A stretch of 64,000 nt of DNA from Colocasia esculenta (taxonomy: Eukaryota; Streptophyta; Magnoliopsida; Alismatales; Araceae), in contig CM024757.1 of assembly GCA_014218235.1 (NCBI GenBank), forward strand, positions 145,403,371 through 145,467,370, read 5' to 3'. Shown piece after piece: positions 1-10,720 of this stretch. A model generated the notes under the pieces. The model searched no databases. It was not told the DNA's origin and saw only the letters and a list, made by a program, of their open reading frames with translations. How positions within the stretch are numbered: the first letter of the stretch is position 1; each line of letters opens with the position of its first letter. Position numbers and translations under genes: made by a program.

Positions 1-2
1 CT

Positions 3-498
3 AAAAATTATCTATGTTGTGCATTATCTAAGAAAGAATTTAACAGATTATCTGCTTGTAAAACTGCTAAAGAAATGTGGGATAAATTACAAGTAACTTA
101 TAAAGAAACTGATAAAGTTAAACAAACCAGAATAGATATTCTTTTGTCTCAATATGAACAGTTCAAAATGTTACCTAATAAAAATATCACCCAAATGTAT
201 AATAGATTATCAAATATAAAAGTTGGTTTAAGTTCACTAGGAAAAGTTCTTTCTAATGAAGAAACTATCAAAAAATACTCAGATTATTAACTCATTCATG
301 GACTCCCAAAGTAACTGCTATTGAAGAAGTTCATGATCTTACTGAACTCTCTATATATAAACTAATTGGCTCTCTAATGGCTAATGAGATTAATATGAAG
401 AGATTTTTGAAATTTTCTCAAAAAAGAAAATGCCAAATGCTTTGAAGGTTGCAGATTCCTCTTCCTCTGAAGATTCAAAAGGAAAATTTGAAGACAAT
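3..498 (+). pseudogene. Copia A gag, N-terminal half (UBN2-type), partial
   Basis: The frame is open from the window start and matches the Copia C gag (CCALSKKEFNR, then EMW, then TDKVK-TRIDIL), the UBN2/gag-polypeptide domain of Copia capsids. Coding stays in one frame to about 270. There a one-base shift in the run of A bases before the TACTCAG sequence moves coding to another frame (KVTAIEE at about 310). A second shift near 410 leads into a Ser/Asp-rich stretch (ADSSSSEDS) ending at 498, where Gypsy 1 begins. The first part of gag and the 5' LTR are outside the window. The piece continues at 9288. Confidence 0.85.
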
Positions 499-2772
499 TG
501 TAACGTCGTGTGCCTTTCGAATCCATGCGGATCGTGTGTATTGTGGTTGTGGCGGCCGTTGTGAGGCCAGTGTAAGTCGCTTGTGTGGAATGCATGGTGT
601 GGATGTGTGGTTTGAGCAGGTGAAGCAGGGTCGGTCCTGAAATGAAATAGGACCTGCTGCTGTTCAGTTGAAGTTGGCGGCCAGGGTGGTCGTTAACTGT
701 TGACGTCCAGCTTAGTGGACGTTTACTGCATGAACTTGGCGGCAGTAGATGTGGACGCAGAGGGTGGCGGTTCTTGTTGGCGGCATGGGGGTTGACGCCA
801 ACCTGAGATTGGTGCAGGTTATAGGCTACCCGAGGGCAGCTCTCTCAGCTCACTCTCTTCCTCTCTTGCCCCAGCTTCGCGCCCTGGTGTTTCTGAAGCT
901 TCTAACATGTACCGAGGAGTAGTTGGACGATCGTAGAACGCGCGGCATCGCTGAATTGCGCGAGGAAACGTCGCGGCGTGGTGCAATTCCGTGGGAGCTC
1001 GCGGAGGGCTCGACGTGAACCGGGAGATTGTGGGAGATTCTAACACGTTCTGAGGTAGGGGACGAACCCTGGTAGCTCTATAGAAACATTAAAACACATC
1101 ATAACCACTTGAATTAGCATGATAATGCATTTTCGGATCATGTTGCACCATATGGGATAATGGGTGGTTTGAGTAGTTTAATGTACGAAGTATGTTATAA
1201 TGGGTTATATTGGGTATTAGCATGCTAAAGGAATTGCATTTGCATGTTTTTCAGTAGTTAGAACAGTGAGAAAGCCCGCAGAACTGGATTAGGGTTTCTG
1301 CAGGGTTTATGGCCAGAGAACTTAGCGTCAAGATCGCTTGTCGCCAAGCTCCTCAGCCAGGATGTTAACGGCCAGGCCCCTTGCCGTTGACTGGGTGTAA
1401 GCGGCAGTCGATGTTGCCGCCTACTGGCTATGAACAGCAAAGACTGAATTATGATATTTATTGATAATGCATGTGTGTTGACGCATGAGGTGCACTGAGT
1501 GCACTTGGTTCTCATGTTAAGCATACAAGGTATGTAGCTAGTTGCTTACTTCGGTGACTGCGTGTTGTTTACGCGAGTCAGTTGGGTTCACGTGTAGTGG
1601 ACCGCGGTTATTTGTGGTTTACGTGAGGTTTCACGTGGTTTGTGTGTGACGTGCACGTGGTTCTGTGTACGTGGCGAGTAGTACGACGCCTACCGTGGTT
1701 ACCTCTCCAGTTGGGTGCCCCAGGTTCTTTGTGAGCCAGGCTGTTAGCTCGGGGCTTTGTCCCGGTACTTGTGTTGTACCGTCGAGGTCTGTGTCGTCTG
1801 ACCTGGACACCCTCACTCCTGTGTTGAGTTGTACGTCCAGCTGAGGGAAAGACGACAGTGGTACAGTGACACTTGTGTTTATTTTTAGTCACTTGTAGCG
1901 CGCTCGTAGTTGGGGGTACGGACACCAGTAGTCGACACTGGTCCCCAGCTAGTTCTTTTCCAGTGCCTCACTCTAGCGAGCCCAGGCCAGGGTCTCTGGA
2001 GGTGTCAGGCATGGGCCTGTGACCGTGTGGTTTGCAGGTGGTGGTGTTTAGTTGGTCTCCACAGTTGCTTGACCTTTTTACGTGGAGCGGCAGCTGGACC
2101 TTTCGTCCGTGGCTGCGAGACTGAGAGGTAGACCTGTGTTAGTTGTCCGAGTCAGTTTCTGGTGTCGCGAACCAGTTCACGTGGCTCATGTTGGCTGTCT
2201 CAACTTTAGCTTGTACACCTGTACTGGTTTGCCGTTTAATTATTACTGTTGTTTCTCGGAGTCGGCAGACGGTGAGTACTTTTACAGCTTTACTTACTGC
2301 TTAGCTGTTCTATAAATTATTGGTATTGTTTACTGCTTTCGTACCTGTAGTGTTTGGTTTGCTCGGTTTTGGGGAAGTTCCCTACTGATCCAGTGACTAG
2401 AGAGGCTCACCCCTACCCCCACAGGTGAGAGCGAGGAGGACGTCTCTCGTCCAACGTTCAGTTCAGGGCCGCGTCGTAGTGGTGCAGGGTCAGCACCTCC
2501 AGCAGAGTAGCTCCAGCAGTGTAGTTTAGATAGTTGGTTACTTTCTTCAGTTGTACCTCGGGGTATGCCCCAGGCTCTTGTACCTCTTTATAGTTTTTGT
2601 GGAAATTTGGCTATGTAAACTTGTGAATTATATATAAAATGTGGTGTGTTCCTTTATGTTTACACGGACTGTGGTTTGGTATCCCTTGCGAGGCTTCGGC
2701 CTGTTCGCGGGAGGCGGGCTCGGATCAAGTACGTTATCGGTTTAACGGGCTTGACCGAGGCGTTCCGTCACA
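499..2772 (+). repeat. Gypsy 1 5' LTR (2274 bp)
   Basis: Nearly colinear with 7007-9287. It begins TGTAACG and ends CCGTCACA immediately before the primer-binding site. Two AT-rich TATA-like spots are present (TATAAAT at 2311, TATATAAA at 2631), but neither is clearly the promoter. The LTR is rich in short inverted repeats such as ACGTCC (703-708) with GGACGT (717-722). All open frames within it, on either strand, look incidental. Confidence 0.92.
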
Positions 2773-2774
2773 GT

Positions 2775-2786
2775 TGGTATCAGAGC
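2775..2786 (+). other. Gypsy 1 primer-binding site
   Basis: TGGTATCAGAGC, complementary to the 3' end of plant initiator tRNA-Met, lies two bases after the LTR end and would prime minus-strand cDNA synthesis. Confidence 0.93.
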
Positions 2787-2927
2787 AAGGTCCGTGTTAA
2801 TATAAGGGAACTAGAAAGATACATATCCTTATTTCGGTCATTATACACTGCTGGTAGGGACCCTGGTTTTTGATCATTTGTGGTTTTGATTTTTGTTTGG
2901 TGTTTTGTGTATGTTGAAATTTCTGGA

Positions 2928-3525
2928 ATGGCTGATAGGAGAGATTGGGGTGGTGGAGGAGATAATCCGGAGGAAAGCACCCAGCGTATGATAGAAAGAA
3001 TTTGGGAAAGCCTCACGGATATTCGGGCAAGGATGGACCAGTAGGCGCCAGCACCACCGGTTGTAGTGCCACATGGGGATGGAGAAGCAGTACCTGTTGC
3101 TCCAGTTCCGCCGAGAGTGGAGGTGCCTATTTTAGCACCTGTGCTACCACCACCGCCAGTGCAATTAGCTGAAGAACCAGGGATGCAGGTGGAGAAATTT
3201 CTGAGATTGCAGCCGCCTACTTATTCAGGAGGGCCGAATCCAGATACAGCTGAGCATTGGGTTCATGAAATAGAAAGAGTTTTTGCGACTATGAGGTGTC
3301 CAGCAGCGGATAGAGTGGTATTAGCTGCTTATCAGTTGAGAGGTTTTGCCTTGGAATGGTGGCGATTGAAGATGCAAACCACTTTTGCAGGCAGGACGGA
3401 AGAAGCTATTACTTGGCCGGAGTTTCTTGATGTGTTCAATGATACATTCTTTCCGATCCAAGTGCAGCAAGTAAAAAGAGAGCAATTCTGAACTCTCCAG
3501 CAAGGTAACTCTTCAGTCAGAGGCG
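2928..3525 (+). pseudogene. Gypsy 1 gag, truncated
   Basis: The likely start is the ATG at 2928, 156 bases after the LTR. An in-frame TAG at 3042 interrupts the N-terminal linker (CAG to TAG fits). The frame then continues through a Pro-rich stretch into the retrotransposon-gag capsid core (AEHWVHEIER, then ALEWWR, then FNDTFF) as far as about 3491, where TGG has become TGA just before a LQQGN motif. After about 3515 the sequence jumps straight to protease. The rest of the capsid and the CCHC zinc knuckle, several hundred bases in relatives such as Gypsy 2, are missing. Confidence 0.85.
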
Positions 3526-3980
3526 TCAAATATGATAGAAGGTACTTTACCTCTTTATGAATATTCAGCAAGGGTCTTATTTGATTCGGGTGCCTCTCAT
3601 TCTTTTATTTTCGAAGAATTTCTGGATTGCATAGCTCATCCTTTAGAAGAGAAGTCTTGTGAGTTAGTGGTGGAGGTTCCTTCAGGTGAGTTTTTACTCA
3701 CTTCGAGCTATATAGATGAAGCTCCTGTTATGATTGAAGGGAACCAGATGCCGGGTCAGTTGTATGCCCTGCAGTTGTCAGATTATGATATCATTTTGGG
3801 TATGGATTGGCTTTAAATGTATGGAGCAATGTTAGATTGCAGAAAGAAAAGGATCAGATTTTGTCATCCTAATGGTGCAGTGTTTGAATATCAAGGTATG
3901 CCTTTCTATACCTCCAAGTTTCTAATTTATGCAATTAAAGCTAGAAAGTTGATTAATGATGGGTGTGTGGCTTATTTAGC
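3526..3980 (+). pseudogene. Gypsy 1 aspartic protease
   Basis: Retropepsin-like domain with the active-site triad in VLFDSGASHSF (DSG), followed by the usual family block ending DIILGMDWL at about 3814. A TAA replaces the next codon, and the frame continues behind it. In life this enzyme cuts the Gag-Pol polyprotein. The domain follows directly on the gag deletion, so the true N-terminal junction of protease is unknown. Confidence 0.85.
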
Positions 3981-4893
3981 CTCGGTAAGTTTGATAGAGG
4001 CCAGTCAGCCAATAGAAGCAGTCCCCGTGGTTAGGGAATTTGCTGATGTTTTTCCGGAAGATTTGCCTGGTTTAGCTCCACACAGAGAGGTGGACTTTTC
4101 TATTGAGTTGCTGCCAGGTACCATGCCGATTTCTAAAGCTCCATATCGGATGGCACCAGCAGAACTTAAAGAATTGAAAAAGCAGTTAGAAGAGTTGTTG
4201 CAGAAGGGTTTTATTAGACCAAGTCATTCCTCGTGGGGAGCGCCGGTTTTATTTGTGAAAAGAATGATGGTAGTTTTCGGATGTGTATTGATTATAGAAA
4301 ATTGAATGATGTGACCATTAAGAATAAGTACCCGTTGCCAAGAATAGATGATTTATTTGATCAGTTGCAATCAGCAAAAGTGTTTTCTAAGATTGACTTG
4401 AGGTCTGGATACCATCAGTTGAGAATTAAAGAGGAGGATATAGATAAGACAGAGTTCAGAACCAGATATGGTCACTATGAGTTTGTAGTTATGCCTTTTG
4501 GGTTGACTAATGCTCCTGCAGGTTTTATGGATCTGATGAATAGAATTTTTCATCCATATTTAGATCAATTCATTGTGGTCTTTATTGATGATATTCTGAT
4601 TTATTCAGCATCTGAAGAGGAGCATGCAGCTCATTTGAGGTTTACCTTGCAGTTGCTAAGAGATAACCAGCTGTTTGCTAAATTCAGTAAGTGTGAATTC
4701 TGGTTAAAGGAAATTCAGTTTCTGGGTCATGTTATCTCTGCTAGAGGAGTGGCAGTGGACCCGAGTAAAGTGGAAGTTGTGTCTAGGTGGGAAGTGCCTA
4801 AGACAATAACTGAGATTAGAAGTTTTCTGGGGTTGGCAGGTTATTATAGGCGCTTTATTCAAGATTTTTCTAAGATTGCAGCACCTATGACAG
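3981..4893 (+). pseudogene. Gypsy 1 reverse transcriptase
   Basis: Ty3-type RT preceded by the VVREFADVFPEDLPG linker. A frameshift near 4257 splits APVLFVK from the DGSFRMCIDYRKLN block. The rest is intact, with KIDLRSGYHQ, the catalytic FIDDILIYS (YVDD equivalent) and the FLGLAGYYRRFI thumb motif. A second shift at about 4890 separates it from RNase H. RT copies the element RNA into cDNA inside the virus-like particle. Confidence 0.92.
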
Positions 4894-4894
4894 A

Positions 4895-5281
4895 TTGACC
4901 AGAAAAGGAGTTCCTTTTGTGTGGTCCGGTGAATGTCAGAGAAGTTTTATGGAATTGAAGAAAAGACTTACATCAGCACCTATATTGACATTACCGTTAG
5001 GGAGTGGTGGTTTTGTGCTGTATATTGATGCTTCAAGGAGAGGACTTGGTGCAGTGCTTAAGCAGCATGGTAAAGTGATAGCCTATGCATCTAGGCAATT
5101 GAAGCCAGCAGAAGAAAATTACCCACTCATGATTTACAATTAGCTGCAGTTGTTTTTGCTTTGAAAATGTGGAGGCATTATCTTTATGGCGAGAGATTTG
5201 AAATTTTCACAATCATAAAAGCTTGAAATATATCTTCTCGCAGAAAGATTTAATCTTCGCCAGCGCAGATGGGTTGAATAT
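4895..5281 (+). pseudogene. Gypsy 1 RNase H
   Basis: Begins LTRKGVPFVW. The catalytic-Asp motif YIDASRRGLGAVL is present, followed by VIAYASRQLKPAEENYP. The frame breaks at about 5130, near the usual THDLELAAVV motif (here THDLQLAAVV in the next frame), and again near 5210-5250, after which the integrase frame opens. At least two small indels lie in 150 bases. Confidence 0.85.
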
Positions 5282-6889
5282 TTGAAGGATTATGATTTCA
5301 GTTTGGCTTACCATCCGGGTAAGGCCAATGTTGTAGCGGATGCCTTGAGCAGAAAGGCATATATGAATCTAATGATGATTAAACAGTGGAAGTTATATGA
5401 AGAAATAGCAGAGAATTCCTTGTATGTGCCCAGCAGTCAGCGACGGGCAATTCTAGCTGCTATTGTTGTAGAACCGTCTTTGTATTGGCAGATCATTGAG
5501 GCTCAGAGAGCAGATGCAGGTTTACCTGAAATTGTGAAAATGGAAGGAGTTTCTATTGATGATAATTGTGTGGTCAGACTTAGGGGCAGGTTGTTTGTTC
5601 CTGCAGAAAAGGAGGTGAAGCAACGAGTTCTGGAAGAGGCTCATAAATCTAGGTACACTATTCATCCGGGTAGTACTAAAATGTACCATGATTTAAGGAA
5701 ATATTTTTGGTGGCCTCATATGAAGAAAGAAATAACAGAATTTGTAGCAAGATGTGCTATCTGTCAGCAGATTAAAGCAGAGCATCAGAAGCCAGGAGGT
5801 CTATTGCAACCGTTGCCTATTCCACAATGGAAGTGGGATGATATTACAATGGACTTTGTGGCAGGTTTACCAAGGTCAAGTTCCGGGCATAATGGAATAT
5901 GGGTGTTTGTTGACAGATTGACTAAGGTATGCAGATTAGTGGCAGTAAGTATGTCTTGGACAGTGGACATATTGGCAAATATTTATGTTGAAAGAATTGT
6001 TCCACTGCATGGTATTCCGAAAACTATTGTATCAGATAGAGATCCAAGATTTACTTCTGGTTTTTGGAGGAGTCTGCAGAAAGTAATTGGTTCTGAATTG
6101 AGATATAGCTTCGCTTATCATCCCCAGACAAATGGTCAGACAAAGAGGACTATTCAGACAATTGAAGATATGTTGCGAGCTTGTTGTTTAGTTTGGGGAG
6201 GTAGTTGGGAGCATCATTTGGGAATGGTTGAGTTTGCCTACAACAATAGTTATCATACCAGTCTTGGGATGGCACCGTATGAAGCTTTATATGGAAGGCC
6301 ATGTAGAACCCCATTGAACTGGCATGAAGTGGGAGAAAGGCAATTAGTGGGTTCTAAATTGATTCAGCAAACCACTGAAATAGTAAAGCTTATTAAAGAA
6401 AAATTGCAGGCAGCTCAAAGTAGGCAGAAAAGCTATGTAGATGTGCGGAGGAGACCACTTCAGTTTGAGGTGGGAGATTTTGTTTTTCTGAGAGTTTCCC
6501 CGAGTAAAGGTATTATGAGATTTGGTAAGTCTGGAAAGTTGAGTCCAAGGTATGTGGGACCTTTCCAGGTAATTGAAAGAATTGGGGAAGCGGCTTATAG
6601 ACTGGATTTGCCAGCTGATTTTGCAAATGTGCATGATATTTTCCATGTCTCCATGTTAAGAAAGTGTATTGAAGATCCAGCTCAAATAATTAGATATCAA
6701 GGTGGTGACCTGAGGCCGGACATGACTATGCCAGAGTATCCGGTGCAGATCACAGATCGAAAGATAAAGAAGCTGAGAAATAAAGAAATTGAGCTAGTTA
6801 AAGTGAGATGGGAAAATAGATTAGGTGGTGAGGATACCTGGGAGTTGGCTGCGGAAATGGCTAAAGGGTATCCCTATCTGTTTGAGTAA
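5282..6889 (+). CDS. Gypsy 1 integrase with chromodomain-like C-terminus (535 codons open)
   Basis: Open for 535 codons. It begins with the tail of RNase H (GKANVVADALSRK). The HHCC zinc domain is present (HKSRYTIHPG, then CAICQQIKAEHQ). The DDE core has Asp in TMDFVAGLP and Asp in VSDRDPRF, but the expected Glu of the QTERT motif is Lys (codon 6143-6145, residue 288, GAG to AAG), so the enzyme should be catalytically dead. The C-terminus has the GKLSPRYVGPF block and a chromodomain-like end (VKVRWENRLGGEDTWE) typical of Tekay/Del chromoviruses. The stop is at 6887. Upstream frameshifts mean it cannot be made from a normal polyprotein. Confidence 0.9.
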   Translation: MKDYDFSLAYHPGKANVVADALSRKAYMNLMMIKQWKLYEEIAENSLYVPSSQRRAILAAIVVEPSLYWQIIEAQRADAGLPEIVKMEGVSIDDNCVVRLRGRLFVPAEKEVKQRVLEEAHKSRYTIHPGSTKMYHDLRKYFWWPHMKKEITEFVARCAICQQIKAEHQKPGGLLQPLPIPQWKWDDITMDFVAGLPRSSSGHNGIWVFVDRLTKVCRLVAVSMSWTVDILANIYVERIVPLHGIPKTIVSDRDPRFTSGFWRSLQKVIGSELRYSFAYHPQTNGQTKRTIQTIEDMLRACCLVWGGSWEHHLGMVEFAYNNSYHTSLGMAPYEALYGRPCRTPLNWHEVGERQLVGSKLIQQTTEIVKLIKEKLQAAQSRQKSYVDVRRRPLQFEVGDFVFLRVSPSKGIMRFGKSGKLSPRYVGPFQVIERIGEAAYRLDLPADFANVHDIFHVSMLRKCIEDPAQIIRYQGGDLRPDMTMPEYPVQITDRKIKKLRNKEIELVKVRWENRLGGEDTWELAAEMAKGYPYLFE

Positions 6890-7006
6890 GTTTGTGTACT
6901 TCCTTTTTAGATGATAGTACTTGTAATGGTGTGTATGTATAAGTTGTTTAACTTTGAATTGTGTTATGAATTTTGAGGTCGAAATTTTCTTTTTAGATGA
7001 TAGTAA
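6890..7006 (+). other. Gypsy 1 3' untranslated stretch lacking a normal polypurine tract
   Basis: Between the stop codon and the 3' LTR there is no G-rich polypurine run. The relatives show AAGGGGGAG here (Gypsy 2 at 19991-20006). The bases next to the LTR are instead CTTTTTAGATGATAGTA (6989-7005), and the same 17-mer occurs at 6903-6919. Confidence 0.75.
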
Positions 7007-9287
7007 TGTACCGTCGTGTGCCTTTCGGATCCATGCGGATCGTGTGTATTGTGGTTGTGGCGGCCGTTGTGAGGCCAGTGTAAGTCGGTTGTGTGGAATG
7101 CATGGTGTGGATGTGTGGTTTGAGCAGGTGAAGAGTAGGGTCGATCATGAAATGAAATAGGACCTGCTACTGTTCAGTTGAAGTTGGCGGCCAGGGGTGG
7201 TCGTTAACTGTTGACGTCCAGCTTAGTGGATGTTTACTGCATGAACTTGGCGGCAGTAGATGTGGACGCAGAGGGTGGCGGTTCTTGTTGGCGGCATGGG
7301 GGTTGACGCCAACCTGAGATTGGTGCAGGTTATAGGCTCACCCGAGGGCAGCTCTCTCAGCTCACTCTCTTCCTCTCTTGCCCCAGCTTCGCGCCCCGGT
7401 GTTTCTGAAGCTTCTAACAGGTACCGAGGAGTAGTTGGACGATCGTAGAACGCGCGGCATCTCTGAATTGCGCGAGGAAACGTCGCGGCGTGGTGCAATT
7501 CCCGTGGGAGCTCGCGGAGGGCTCGGCGTGAACCAGGAGATTGTGGGAGATTCTAACGCGTTCTGAGGTAGGGGACGAACCCTGGTAGCTCTATAGAAAT
7601 ATTAAAACACATCATAACCACTTGAATTAGCATGATAATGCGTTTTCGGATCATGTTGCACCATACGGGATAATGGGTGGTTTGAATAGTTTAATGTACG
7701 AAGTATGTTATAAGGGGTTATATTGGGTATTAGCATGCTAAAGGAATTGCATTTGCATGTTTTTCAGTAGTTAGAACAGTTAGAAAGCCCGCAGAACCAG
7801 ATTAGGGTTTCTGCAGGGTTTATGGCCGGAGAACTTGGCGTCAAGATCGCTTGTCACCAAGCTCCTCAGCCAGGATGTTAACGGCTAGGTCCCTTGCCGT
7901 TGACTGGGTGTAAGCGGCAGTCGATGTTGCCGCCTACTGGCTATGAACAGCAAAGACTGAATTATGATATTTATTGATAATGCATGTGTGTTGACGGATG
8001 AGGTGCACTGAGTGCACTTGGTTCTCGTGTTAAGCATACAAGGTATGCAGCTAGTTGCTTACTTCGGTGACTGCGTGTTGTTTACGCGAGTCAGTTGGGT
8101 TCACGTGTAGTGGACCGCGGTTACTTGTGGTTTACGTGAGGTTTCACGTGGTTTGTGTGTGACGTGCACGTGGTTCTGTGTACGTGGCAAGTAGTACGAT
8201 GCCTACCGTGGTTACCTCTCCAGTTGGGTGCCCCAGGTTCTTTGTGAGCCAGGCTGTTAGCTCGGGGCTTTGTCCCGGTACTTCTGTTGTACCGTCGAGG
8301 TCTGTGTCGTCTGACCTGGACACCCTCACTCCTGTGTTGAGTTGTACGTCCGGCTGAGGGAAAGACGACAGTGGGACAGTGACACTTGTGTTTGTTTTTA
8401 GTCACTTGTAGCGCGCTCGTAGTTGGGGGTACGGACACCAGTAGTCGACACTGGTCCCCAGCTAGTCCTTTTCCAGTGCCTCACTCTAGCGAGCCCAGGC
8501 CAGGGTCTCTGGAGGTGTCAGGCATGGGCCTGTGACCGTGTGGTTTGCAGGTGGTGGTGTTTAGTTGGTCTCCACAGTTGCTTGACCTTTTTTACGTGGA
8601 GCGGCAGCTGGACCTTTCGTCCGTGGCTGCGAGACTGAGAGGTAGACCTGTGTTAGTTGTCCGAGTCAGTTTCTGGTGTCGCGAACCAGTTCACGTGGCT
8701 CGTGTTGGCTGTCTCTACTTTAGCTTGTACACCTGTACTGGTTTGCCGTTTAATTATTACTGTTGTTTCTCGGAGTCGGCAGATGGTAAGTACTTTTACA
8801 GCTTTACTTACTTGCTTAGCTGTTCTATAAATTATTGGTATTGTTTACTGCTTTCGTACCTGTAGTGTTTGGTTTGCTCGGTTTTTGGGAAGTTCCCTAC
8901 TGAGCCAGTGACTAAAGAGGCTCACCCCTACCCCCACAGGTGAGAGCGAGGAGGATGTCTCTCGTCTGACGTCCAGTTCAGGGCCGCGTCGTAGCGGTGT
9001 AGGGTCAGCACCTCCAGCAGAGTAGCTCCAGCAGTGTAGTTTAGATAGTTGTTTACTTTCTTCAGTTGTACCTCGGGGTATGCCCCAGGCTCTTGTACCT
9101 CTTTATAGTTTTTGTGGAAATTTGGCTATGTAAACTTGTGAATTATATATAAAATGTGGTGTGTTCCTTTATGTTTACACGGACTGTGGTTTGGTATCCC
9201 TTGCGAGGCTTCGGCCCGTTTGCGGGAGGCGGGCTCGGATCAAGTACGTTATCGGTTTAACGGGCTTGACCGAGGCATTCCGTCACA
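7007..9287 (+). repeat. Gypsy 1 3' LTR (2281 bp)
   Basis: Starts TGTACCG and ends CCGTCACA. It matches the 5' LTR throughout with scattered substitutions and one- or two-base indels. The right flank ACTAT (9288-9292) is the target duplication, after which Copia A gag resumes. Confidence 0.92.
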
Positions 9288-10122
9288 ACTATGATGATGA
9301 AGCCATGCTATCAAGGAAACTTCAGAGAATTCTTGCCAAGAAGAAGAAGTTCGGCTCAAAAGGATATTTCAAAAGGGATAAGAAGAAGGAGAAAATATGT
9401 TATGAATGCAGTCAGCCATGACACTTCAAATCAGAATGTCCTAAGCTCAAAAAGGAAAGATCCAGCTGAAAAATAGAGAAAAAGAAAGGCAAAGAGAAAA
9501 AGTTCAGAAAATACAAAAAGAAAGTAATGGCAACAGCATGAGACAATGAAGAAGCTACAAGTTCAGACTCTTCAAGCTGAGAATCAGAAGAAGAAGAACA
9601 AGTAAATCTAGCCCTCATGATAGGACTAGATCAGGTAAATTCCAAAACCTCCTTTACTTCATATCCAGAATCTGATTCTGACAGTCTAAAAGATGCATTT
9701 AATGAATTGTATGATAAATATAAAATAGTAGTTAAACAAATGAAAATAGTTAAGTTAAATTTACTGAACCAAGAAAAATCCAACACCTTTCTAAAAAATG
9801 AAGTAGAAAGATTAGGACAAAATTTAACTGAAACTAAAAGATCTAATGAACTATTATGTGAAGACTTAAAGGCTAAAAATAGTAAAATTATGGAACTTGA
9901 ATCAAATGTAAACGAATTGAAAGATGAAGAGAAATTAAGAGAAGAAAATAACTATTTAAAAGCTACCATAGATAGAATCACAAACTGTAAAACATCCTTA
10001 GTTGTAAAACTAAAAGGTGGTAGAACGGGTAAAAAGAAATATGGAGTAGGCTATACACCTCCAGAAAATGTAGAGGAAATTGTGTATCCTGAAAAATACC
10101 CAACCCCTAAATTTGTAAAATA
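9288..10122 (+). pseudogene. Copia A gag, C-terminal half with nucleocapsid knuckle
   Basis: Resumes the gag of 3-498 with an acidic stretch, then AMLSRKLQRILAKKKK, then a CCHC knuckle CYECSQP*HFKSEC in which the Gly codon is now TGA (9420). Lys-rich sequence and an EESE-type acidic region with more stops follow. From 9617 the frame is open for 168 codons and looks like a coiled coil (leucine and isoleucine at regular spacing among charged residues), ending at KYPTPKFVK. The zinc knuckle would bind element RNA. The coiled coil between knuckle and protease also occurs in Copia D. Confidence 0.85.
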
Positions 10123-10720
10123 AAAAATAATTAAAAATCCAAAAAGGGTTAATCAATATGCTTATAGACAGAAACAAAAAACTAACAACACTACAAATTT
10201 AAAGAATGCATATGACTTATGTTGTAGTCATTGTAATCAATTAAGACACACAATTAGCACCTGCACTACTAGACACTTGTGTTGGATTCTAAAGACTAAC
10301 CATCAAGGACCCAAGAAAATTTAGGTACCAAAAATCTCAGCTCAATTCTGTTTGCAGGGCCGCCTAAGAGCATCCAAATGGTATTTGGATAGTGGGTGCT
10401 CAAGGCATATGATAGGTGACAGAAAATTATTTACAAGTTTCAGAAATGAAATTGGTCAAGTCACTTATGTTGATAATGGAAAAGGAAAAGTGTTAGGCTG
10501 TGGAATAGTAGAAACAAATGAAAAGGATTTAATAGAAGATGTTATGTATGTTAAAGGATTAAAGCGCAATCTCATTAGTATCAGTCAACTCTATGACAAA
10601 GGTCACTTAGTAAAGTTTCATAACGACAAGTGTATTATTCAAAAAAAAATGGAAAAACAGTCTTTGAAGCTCAAAGAGTTAAGAACTTGTACACCTTACA
10701 ACAGGCAGAACTGAAAGAAG
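10123..10720 (+). pseudogene. Copia A second zinc knuckle and protease
   Basis: After the stop of the coiled-coil frame, a second CX2CX4HX4C motif (CSHCNQLRHTISTC, about 10230) can be read, then the VPK end of gag. Protease starts after a T-rich stretch ending CAG|G at 10355-10357 and carries KWYLDSGCSRHM with the catalytic DSG. The usual ISQLYDKGH block follows. A frameshift occurs in the A-run near 10640-10650. Stops are at 10322 and 10712. Confidence 0.85.

Larger units (their letters stand above)
499..9287 (+). mobile_element. Gypsy 1: Ty3/Gypsy Tekay/Del-like chromovirus, complete with both LTRs
   Basis: An 8.8-kb element with LTRs at 499-2772 and 7007-9287. Both LTRs start TGTA-CG and end CGTCACA. 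A tRNA-Met-type primer site follows the 5' LTR. Order inside is gag, protease, RT, RNase H, integrase, chromodomain-like tail, as in chromoviruses. It sits in the gag of Copia A: the last five bases before it (494-498, ACAAT) and the first five after it (9288-9292, ACTAT) match at four of five positions, and removing one copy brings the Asp-rich gag stretch back into frame. Pol carries frameshifts and gag a large deletion, so it is not autonomous now. Confidence 0.92.

Noticed and set aside
1258..2315. Open frames on both strands in the Gypsy 1 LTRs (also 7223-8865)
   Set aside because: They are duplicated in both LTRs, have LTR composition and match no known domain.
2631..2638. TATATAAA as the Gypsy 1 promoter
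   Set aside because: It lies only about 135 bp from the LTR end and competes with TATAAAT at 2311; nothing decides between them.
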